33,490 nucleotides of DNA from the NCBI GenBank assembly GCA_043742785.1, contig JAYTXU010000041.1:1-33490 (forward strand), written 5' to 3'. The translations under genes were made by a program, and so were the position numbers. Positions 17,618 to 23,544 of this stretch are shown here, piece by piece; the first letter of the stretch is position 1; every line of letters begins with the position of its first letter. The notes below the pieces were generated by a model, which saw only the letters and a program-made list of their open reading frames with translations, was not told the origin of the DNA and made no database searches. The DNA is from JACQCF01 sp043742785 (GTDB lineage Bacteria > Omnitrophota > Gorgyraeia > Zapsychrales > Fredricksoniimonadaceae).

Positions 17618-17826
17618 TTTCTTCTAGAAAGATATTAATGTTGGGATGTTTAATCTTGTTATGTTTAACTCAAAGCGGATGTGAATTATTACAATTACCT
17701 GCTCAGTTAATTGGTGGTGTTTTTGGTTTGGCAGGACAAGTTTTGAATGTTGCCAGCAGTTTACCTACTCCACCCCCATGGATGTTTTTCTAAGTAATAT
17801 TCAGTCGGAGATAAATTTTAATTGAC
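17614..17826 (+). CDS. Small putative lipoprotein, possibly frameshifted near its end
   Basis: ATG 17614 overlaps the stop of the preceding gene (ATGA). The product as read is 70 residues: a basic N-terminus (MISSRKI), a hydrophobic segment (LMLGCLILLCL) and a lipobox-like TQSGC with Cys 24, then ELLQLPAQLIGGVFGLAGQVLNVASS. It would be cut before Cys 24 and lipidated. After the TTTT at 17760-17763 the frame reads FTYSTPMDVFLSN and ends at 17826; dropping one T gives LPTPPPWMFF and a stop at 17792-17794, a proline-rich end that looks more protein-like. Which is right cannot be settled here. Function unknown. Confidence 0.6.
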
Positions 17827-17853
17827 AGTTTAGAGTATTAATTATTTACTATA
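17823..17853 (+). promoter_or_regulatory. Possible promoter upstream of nfnA
   Basis: TTGACA is a perfect -35 box and TACTAT a good -10, but the 19-base spacer is longer than ideal. About 25 bases of leader would lie before ATG 17885. The -35 overlaps the long-frame stop of the small lipoprotein. Confidence 0.35.
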
Positions 17854-17884
17854 GTTACTTATTAAACAGTAATAACATCTTTTA

Positions 17885-18763
17885 ATGGTCTTTCAAGTTA
17901 CTCATAAACAGATTTTGGCACAGGATATTAAGCGTATTGATATTCAGGTTCCTGAAATTTCTTCCAAGGCTCTTCCTGGTCAGTTTGTCACTGTTACCAT
18001 CGATAGAAATACCCATTCAATACCGATGAGTATTGTTGATAGTGATGATAAAAAAGGAATTATTTCTTTAATTGTTCATGAAATTGGACTTGCAACTAAA
18101 GCTTTAGGTGATTTGTCTATTGGTCAATCTGTCTTGAATGTTGTTGGTCCTTTGGGAAAGCCAGCGTTCCTTGATAAGTTTGGATTAGTTGTTTGTGTGG
18201 CTACAGGGATAGGGGCTGCTCAGATTTTACCTTTATGTCGAGCTTTAAAGAAAAAAGGAAATAAAGTGATTGGAATTGTTGGGGCTAAATCAAAAAGGGT
18301 TTTGATGTTGGAATCTCAAATGCGAGTAGTTTGTGATGAATTTTTTATTACAACCAATGATGGTTCGTATGAGCGTAAAGGTTTGGCTAGTGAAGTTTTA
18401 GAAGAACTGCTGAGCAAGTATAAAGTTAATTGTGTTTATGCCATAGGTTCAGTGGATATGATGGAGGCAGCATCAGCTATGACCGACAAACAAGGAATTC
18501 CTATTTATGTTACTTTAAATCCGTATATGACCAATGGTCTTGGTCTTTGTGGTTCTTGCAGAGTTAAGGTGGCGGGTAATTTCCAATTAGCTTGTGTGGA
18601 TGGTCCTCAATTTAATGGTCATGAAGTAGATTTTGCAGATTTACATATTCGTATGAATGCTCTTAAGGAGACAGGATGGGGCAACCAAAACCTCCAAGTC
18701 AAATCCCAAAAGAAAGACTTAATAACACTCGTGAAGTCTCTTTGGGTTTTACCAAAAAAATAA
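17885..18763 (+). CDS. nfnA: NfnA-like FAD/[2Fe-2S] subunit (ferredoxin:NADP oxidoreductase / sulfide dehydrogenase small subunit)
   Basis: NfnA binds FAD and NAD(H) in the NfnAB complex, which couples NADH, NADPH and ferredoxin by electron bifurcation. The 292-residue protein has the flavin-domain block PGQFVTVTIDRNTHSIPMSI (31-50), the nucleotide-binding block VATGIGAAQILPLCRAL (105-121), FITTNDGSYERKGLASEVL and the iron-sulfur region NPYMTNGLGLCGSCRV with C222, C225 and C237 (LACVDGPQFNGHEVDF). The ligand that is Asp in characterised NfnA (DGTGMCG) aligns with Asn 217. Family similarity seems to end near residue 265; the last residues are encoded in the 88 bases that overlap nfnB and may be an extension. 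Pairing with the next gene supports NfnA over a dihydroorotate dehydrogenase subunit. Confidence 0.85.
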   Translation: MVFQVTHKQILAQDIKRIDIQVPEISSKALPGQFVTVTIDRNTHSIPMSIVDSDDKKGIISLIVHEIGLATKALGDLSIGQSVLNVVGPLGKPAFLDKFGLVVCVATGIGAAQILPLCRALKKKGNKVIGIVGAKSKRVLMLESQMRVVCDEFFITTNDGSYERKGLASEVLEELLSKYKVNCVYAIGSVDMMEAASAMTDKQGIPIYVTLNPYMTNGLGLCGSCRVKVAGNFQLACVDGPQFNGHEVDFADLHIRMNALKETGWGNQNLQVKSQKKDLITLVKSLWVLPKK

Positions 18764-20049
18764 GTTCTGATGAAGCAAGAAGGTGTCCTCAATGTGCAGA
18801 GCCTGTCTGTTTGTTGGGTTGTCCTTTAGGAGTAGATATTCCAGGATTTATTCGTTATTTGCGCGAAGGCGACGCAGTATCTGCTTTAGAGAGAATTAAA
18901 AAAGAGAATCCTTTTCCTGCCATTTGTGGTCGTATTTGTCCAGCCCCTTGTGAGAAGGCTTGTGTTTTTGATGAAGAAGGATCTCCGCTTGCGATTCGAG
19001 CCTTGGAACGTTATGCATCTGATTTTGGTCGTGTAGGAGAGGGTTTAAAATCTTCCCGTATGAGGGCAGGTTTAAAACCTTCCCCTACAGGAAAGAAAAT
19101 TGCTATTGTTGGTTCAGGTCCTTCAGCGATGGCTGCAGCAAGCGTATTTTTAAATGGAAGTTTCAAAGTAATAATGTTTGAGGCAGCGAATGAGCCAGGG
19201 GGTGTTTTACGTTATGGAATTCCAGAATTTCGCCTTCCTCAGGAAGTGCTGCAGGCCCAGTTTGATGAGCTGCAATCATTAGGGCTTGAATTGCATACCA
19301 ATATATTGATTGGACGTATGAAATCATTAGAAGAATTAACTAGAAGTTTTGATGCTGTATTATTAGCCACAGGTGCTAGTTTGCCAGATTTTGCAACGAT
19401 TGAGGGAGAGAATTTGGTTGGCGTTTATTATGCGGAAGAATTTTTAATGAGGCTTCAAATTTTATCCAAAGAACATATTGTAAACTCTGCAAGAACCTTA
19501 ATTAGAGGATCCCAAATCATTGTTGTGGGTAGTGGTTATGCAGCTATTGATGCGGCGCGTTTAGCTGTGCGTTTAGGACAAGAGACTTCTTTAGTTTTTG
19601 GTGGATTTGAAGAAGAGATAGGTGTTTCTGCGGATGATTTAAAAGATGCTATGGAAGAAGGAGTAAAGGTGTTGACGCCTTTTGAACCTGTAAAAATTGT
19701 AGGAAATAATCAGTTTATTGTAGAAGGTGTACAATGTCGTCGTTTGGAGATTATAGAGGGTAAGGAGAATCTATCTTTAGTTGTAGCCCAAGAGAAACCC
19801 ATTGTTCTGGAGGCTCAAACAGTGATTTTAGCGAATAGTCAGAAAGCTAATTCATTTTTAGCTAAGGTAACCTCTCAATTAAAAAGCAATGCTGATGGAA
19901 CTTTTTGTGTTGATGAGAAGGCTTTAATAACTTCTTTAGATAAGGTTTTTGCTTTAGGTAGCGCTGTGTCAGGGGCTATGACGGTTGTTGAAGCTTTTGC
20001 GAGCGGTAAGGCTGCCGCTAAAAAAATTACGATGTATTTAAATCTATGA
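18676..20049 (+). CDS. nfnB: NfnB/GltD-like NADPH-dependent flavoprotein oxidoreductase
   Basis: A 457-residue flavoprotein of the glutamate-synthase small-subunit family, annotated elsewhere as NfnB, GltA or SudA. The N-terminal iron-sulfur domain has RRCPQCAEPVCLLGCPLGVDIPGF (C37, C40, C45, C49) and CGRICPAPCEKAC (C84, C88, C92, C96). Two dinucleotide folds follow: IAIVGSGPSAMAAASVF for FAD and IIVVGSGYAAIDAARLAVRLG for NADPH, then FALGSAVSGAMTVVEAFASG at the end. The start is well fixed by AAGGAG five bases before ATG 18676, inside nfnA. The second cysteine cluster is of the short GltD type, without the extra Gln-Glu segment I know from characterised NfnB. No large glutamate synthase subunit is nearby, so Nfn is the better reading. 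Confidence 0.85.
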   Translation: MGQPKPPSQIPKERLNNTREVSLGFTKKISSDEARRCPQCAEPVCLLGCPLGVDIPGFIRYLREGDAVSALERIKKENPFPAICGRICPAPCEKACVFDEEGSPLAIRALERYASDFGRVGEGLKSSRMRAGLKPSPTGKKIAIVGSGPSAMAAASVFLNGSFKVIMFEAANEPGGVLRYGIPEFRLPQEVLQAQFDELQSLGLELHTNILIGRMKSLEELTRSFDAVLLATGASLPDFATIEGENLVGVYYAEEFLMRLQILSKEHIVNSARTLIRGSQIIVVGSGYAAIDAARLAVRLGQETSLVFGGFEEEIGVSADDLKDAMEEGVKVLTPFEPVKIVGNNQFIVEGVQCRRLEIIEGKENLSLVVAQEKPIVLEAQTVILANSQKANSFLAKVTSQLKSNADGTFCVDEKALITSLDKVFALGSAVSGAMTVVEAFASGKAAAKKITMYLNL

Positions 20050-20852
20050 CGATTAAAGATATTCTTAACAAGAAAAAAAATAATAAAAAGATTGTAATGC
20101 TGACGGCCTATGATTATCCTATTGCTTTTTTAGCAGATGAGGCAGAGGTGGATATTGTCTTGGTGGGGGATTCACTGGCTAATGTTGTTTTGGGCCTTTC
20201 TTCAACCAAGGAAGTGGGTATGAAGGAAATGCTGCATCATAGCAAAGCAGTCCTTCGAGCGGTCAAAAAAGCTTTGGTTGTAGGTGATATGCCATTTGAA
20301 TCGTATCAATTGAATCCTAAAGCAGCGGTTGATAATGCCAAACAGTTTATCGATATTGGATGTCATGCTGTCAAATTAGAATGGTTTGACGAGTGTGCTA
20401 AGACGACAGAAGCAATTGTTAAGGCAGGCATTCCTGTGATGGGGCATGTGGGGTTGACTCCGCAAACAGCGACTGAAATGAAGGTTCAGGGTAAGAACGT
20501 TAGTACTGCGAGAGTGATTATAGAAAATGCTGAAATCTTGCAGGATAAGGGATGTTTTAGTTTGGTATTAGAATGTATTCCAAGTGAATTGGCTGCTAAG
20601 ATTACCGAACAGTTAAGAATTCCAACTATTGGTATAGGTGCCGGAGTTTCGTGTGATGGACAAGTGTTGGTGAGTTATGATATTTTGGGACTTTTTAGTC
20701 GTTATCAACCGAAGTTTTCAAAGAAATATTTGGATTTAGCTCCTATGATTGTGGAAGCCTTCAAACAATATAAGAACGATGTTCAGGCAGGACAATTTCC
20801 CGATGATCTTCATTCCTTTCATATGTCTTCCCAAGAAATTGAAAAATTATGA
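20046..20852 (+). CDS. panB: 3-methyl-2-oxobutanoate hydroxymethyltransferase
   Basis: PanB makes ketopantoate from 2-ketoisovalerate and methylene-tetrahydrofolate, the first committed step to pantothenate and CoA. The 268-residue protein has MLTAYDYPIAFLADEAEVDIVLVGDSLANVVLG (metal-binding Asp in VGDSL), KLEWFDECAKT, VMGHVGLTPQT, LVLECIPSELAAKIT (catalytic Glu) and PTIGIGAGVSCDGQVLVSYDILGLF. It begins in an ATGA overlap with nfnB and ends in an ATGA overlap with rsmE, so the run is translationally coupled. No panC or panD is in the window. Confidence 0.95.
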   Translation: MTIKDILNKKKNNKKIVMLTAYDYPIAFLADEAEVDIVLVGDSLANVVLGLSSTKEVGMKEMLHHSKAVLRAVKKALVVGDMPFESYQLNPKAAVDNAKQFIDIGCHAVKLEWFDECAKTTEAIVKAGIPVMGHVGLTPQTATEMKVQGKNVSTARVIIENAEILQDKGCFSLVLECIPSELAAKITEQLRIPTIGIGAGVSCDGQVLVSYDILGLFSRYQPKFSKKYLDLAPMIVEAFKQYKNDVQAGQFPDDLHSFHMSSQEIEKL

Positions 20853-21556
20853 ATTTGATTTTTCTTTTTGAAGAAGATTTTCTGAATGCTCAAAAGGTTC
20901 GGTTAACTGGTCGGCGTTTTGAACATGTTAAAGATGTTCTAAAGGTTAGTCAGGGCAAAGAATTGACGGTAGGAAAGATTAATGGATTGATAGGTCAGGG
21001 CAAGGTTCTAGATTTAGGGAAGGATTTTCTTGATCTGGAAGTTTCGCTTAAAGAGAAACCTCCTTCTGCACTTAATTTGACCTTAATTATGGCTCTGCCA
21101 AGGCCTCCTATGCTCAAGCGTACCTTGCAGTGTGTGTCCTCGATGGGTGTTAAAAAAATTATTATTTTAAATTTCTCTAGAGTTGAAAAAAGTCTTTGGC
21201 AGTCGTCGAGTCTTAAGCCTGAGGCTATCCAAGAGGAATTGGTTTTAGGATTGGAGCAGGCTAAGGATACCGTGCTGCCAGAAGTGATTCTCCAGAGAAG
21301 ATTTAAGCCTTTCGTGGAAGATGAGTTACCCAAATTGATTAAAAACAAACAAGCCTTTGTAGCTCATCCGGGTGAGGTAGGGATATTGCCTAAGATGGAT
21401 AATAAAGGTGCAGTGCTCATCATAGGCCCGGAAGGTGGTTTGGTTGATTTTGAAATTGATTTGCTTAAATCCAAAGATGTCAAAGCTGTTAATCTAGGAA
21501 CGCGTATTTTACGTTTTGAAAATGTTATCCCGTATGTAATAGGGAAGATGTTTTAG
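20849..21556 (+). CDS. rsmE: 16S rRNA (uracil1498-N3)-methyltransferase
   Basis: RsmE methylates U1498 of 16S rRNA with SAM. The 235-residue SPOUT protein has an N-terminal PUA-like part (RLTGRRFEHVKDVLKVSQGKELTVG) and the knotted C-terminal domain: LIMALPRPPMLKRTLQCVSSMGVKKIIIL, LGLEQAKDTVLPEV, AHPGE, VLIIGPEGGLVDFEIDLL and VNLGTRILRFENVIPYVIGKMF. Length is slightly under the usual 240-250. Coupled to panB by an ATGA overlap; no gene follows within 140 bases, so it likely ends the transcript. Confidence 0.93.
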   Translation: MNLIFLFEEDFLNAQKVRLTGRRFEHVKDVLKVSQGKELTVGKINGLIGQGKVLDLGKDFLDLEVSLKEKPPSALNLTLIMALPRPPMLKRTLQCVSSMGVKKIIILNFSRVEKSLWQSSSLKPEAIQEELVLGLEQAKDTVLPEVILQRRFKPFVEDELPKLIKNKQAFVAHPGEVGILPKMDNKGAVLIIGPEGGLVDFEIDLLKSKDVKAVNLGTRILRFENVIPYVIGKMF

Positions 21557-21696
21557 AAGTTTAGGATTCTTTGCAATTCTTATTTAAATTAATAGAATCA
21601 TGTTGTTTTTTCTGATTCCCCATCAGGTAAGTAGTAGTAATAATTCTCTAAACAGTTTCTTAATCTTTTAAATAATTTAAACCTGTGGGAGAGTCT

Positions 21697-22159
21697 ATGA
21701 AAAAACAAGCTATTGAGAAATTAGAAATTGCTGTTTCAGTTGAATTTATTCAAAGCAAGATTTATTTAATTCGTAGGCATAAGGTCATCTTAGATATAGA
21801 TCTAGCAGTGCTGTGCAGAGATTCCAAGGTCGCAAATTGCGTCCTTGGAATCAGGGAAGAATATTAAATATTTGCCGTATGCTTTTACTGAACAAGGAGT
21901 TGCCATGCTTTCTAGCGTACTCAATAGTGATAGAGCAATTGAGGTTAACATTCAAATTATGCGGGTTTTTACCAAATTAAGGGAATTGATGCTTTCTCAT
22001 AAAGATTTAGCTCGAAAAATAGATGAGATTGAACGTAAATTTAGTGAAGTTGATAAGAAATTTGTGGCTGTTTTTGAGGCTATTCGCAGACTTATAGATG
22101 CCCCTATTCCAAGTGATAATTATAAGAGAACAAAGGTTGGTTTTGTTGTTGATAAATGA
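21697..22159 (+). pseudogene. ORF6N-domain protein gene with an internal deletion
   Basis: ORF6N proteins are DNA-binding antirepressor-like proteins spread by phages and often found in free-living bacterial genomes. ATG 21697 has a good GGGAG six bases upstream. The first frame gives VSVEFIQSKIYLIRRHKVILDIDLAVL, the start of the ORF6N domain, then becomes unrelated and stops at 21867. From about 21827 another frame gives RSQIASLESGKNIKYLPYAFTEQGVAMLSSVLNSDRAIEVNIQIMRVFTKLRELM and a C-terminal coiled coil (KIDEIERKFSEVDKKFVAVFEAIRRLID). About 35-45 residues normally found between the two parts are missing and the frame is shifted, so the gene is an internal-deletion remnant. The join coincides with a 33-base palindrome. 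The 140 bases upstream show no clear promoter. Confidence 0.8.
21820..21852. repeat. Near-perfect 33-base palindrome at the ORF6N deletion junction
   Basis: Arms of 16 bases (left GATTCCAAGGTCGCAA, right TTGCGTCCTTGGAATC) match with one mismatch around a single central A. The right arm is part of the original gene reading; the left arm lies at the point where homology breaks. Confidence 0.8.
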
Positions 22160-22173
22160 AGATATTTTAGGGG

Positions 22174-22201
22174 TTGCTTTTTAAAATTCATTTGCTAAAA
22201 T
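22174..22201 (+). promoter_or_regulatory. Promoter of glyS, short-leader spacing
   Basis: TTGCTT and TAAAAT with a 16-base spacer; TG upstream of the -10 (TGCTAAAAT) makes it an extended box. The -10 ends ten bases before ATG 22212, giving a leader of only about 3-4 bases and no ribosome-binding site. Confidence 0.6.
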
Positions 22202-22211
22202 ACCCACTTCT

Positions 22212-23519
22212 ATGAATAACCCCGACTTGATGGACAAAGTTGTCGCCCTATGTAAGCGACGTGGTTTTATCTTCCAATCTTCCGAAATCTATGGTGGTTT
22301 AAACGGTGCGTGGGATTATGGCCCCTTGGGTGCTGAACTTAAACGCAACGTTAAAAACGCTTGGTGGCAGGCCGTTATTCATTGGCGCGATGATATGGTT
22401 GGCCTTGATTGTTCTATTCTTATGCATCCAAAGACTTGGGAAGCGTCTGGTCATGTGGCTAATTTCGTAGATCAAATGGTTGAATGTAAGAAATGTAATA
22501 AGCGCCTGCGCCCGGATCATATGGATCAAGGCCGATGTCCTCAATGTAAGAACAATACTTTTTCTGAACCTCGTGCATTTAATTTGATGTTGAAAACATT
22601 CTTAGGTGCTATGGAGGATTCATCCGCTACGGTTTATCTACGTCCTGAAACAGCTCAGGGAATTTTTGTTAATTTTCCAAATGTAATTGATTCGACTCAT
22701 CGTAAGCTGCCTTTTGGTGTGGGTCAAATTGGTAAATCTTTTCGTAATGAAATCACTCCAGGAAATTTTACATTTCGTACCCGTGAATTTGAACAAATGG
22801 AGATTGAGTATTTTTGTCGTCCAGAACAAGCGGTTGAAAAATATAAGGAATGGATTAGTGCCCGTTTTCAATGGTATGTGAATTTAGGAATTAAAAAAGA
22901 AAATTTGCAGTTACGTGAACATGCAAAAGATGAGTTGGCCCATTATGCGGCGGGTTGTACAGATGTTGAATATCTTTTTCCATTTGGTTGGTCAGAACTA
23001 GAGGGAATTGCTAATCGTGGGGATTATGATTTAAAGCAACACGCACAATTTTCTGGTCAGGATTTGCAATATCAAGATCCTGTGACCCTTGAGAAATTTT
23101 ATCCGCACGTCATCGAGCCTTCCGGTGGATGTGATCGAGGAACCCTAGCTTTCTTGGTCGATGCCTATCATGAAGAGCAGGTTAAGGAAACAACCCGTGT
23201 GGTGATGAAGTTTCATCCAAAGATAGCTCCGATTAAAGTAGCGGTTTTGCCTTTGTTAAAAAAGAATGAAGAAATTGTGGCTTTGGCTAAAAGAATTAAA
23301 AGTGAACTTCAAAAAGATATTGTTTGTGTGTACGATGATACAGCTGCGATAGGAAAACTCTACCGTCGTCAGGATGAAGTGGGAACATGTTTTTGTGTCA
23401 CTGTTGATGTTCAATCATTAGAAGATAAACAGGTCACAGTACGCCATCGGGATACCATGGTTCAAGAACGCATTTCGGTCGAGCGTTTGCATCAATATTT
23501 AAAAGATCATTTGAATTAA
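22212..23519 (+). CDS. glyS: Glycine--tRNA ligase, dimeric alpha2 type
   Basis: Class II synthetase charging tRNA-Gly. The 435-residue protein is the single-chain type, not the bacterial alpha/beta type. It opens with MDKVVALCKRRGFIFQSSEIYGGLNGAWDYGPLGAELK, has a four-cysteine zinc insertion (CKKCNKRL...GRCPQCKNN), class II motif 2 FRNEITPGNFTFRTREFEQMEIEYF, SGQDLQY, motif 3 EPSGGCDRGTLAFL and a C-terminal anticodon-binding domain (IKVAVLPLLKKNEEIVALA). Preceded by its own promoter; ppdK follows after 25 bases, so the two may be co-transcribed. Confidence 0.97.
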   Translation: MNNPDLMDKVVALCKRRGFIFQSSEIYGGLNGAWDYGPLGAELKRNVKNAWWQAVIHWRDDMVGLDCSILMHPKTWEASGHVANFVDQMVECKKCNKRLRPDHMDQGRCPQCKNNTFSEPRAFNLMLKTFLGAMEDSSATVYLRPETAQGIFVNFPNVIDSTHRKLPFGVGQIGKSFRNEITPGNFTFRTREFEQMEIEYFCRPEQAVEKYKEWISARFQWYVNLGIKKENLQLREHAKDELAHYAAGCTDVEYLFPFGWSELEGIANRGDYDLKQHAQFSGQDLQYQDPVTLEKFYPHVIEPSGGCDRGTLAFLVDAYHEEQVKETTRVVMKFHPKIAPIKVAVLPLLKKNEEIVALAKRIKSELQKDIVCVYDDTAAIGKLYRRQDEVGTCFCVTVDVQSLEDKQVTVRHRDTMVQERISVERLHQYLKDHLN

Positions 23520-23544
23520 CATCATTAACAGAAAGGTAGTTGCA

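Noticed and set aside
20995..21348. 117-residue open frame on the minus strand
   Set aside because: Antisense to rsmE, with no recognisable motif and no ribosome-binding site.
21610..21625. CTGAT/ATCAG hairpin after rsmE as a terminator
   Set aside because: The T-run lies before the stem on the plus strand, so it has the wrong polarity; the stem is only five pairs.
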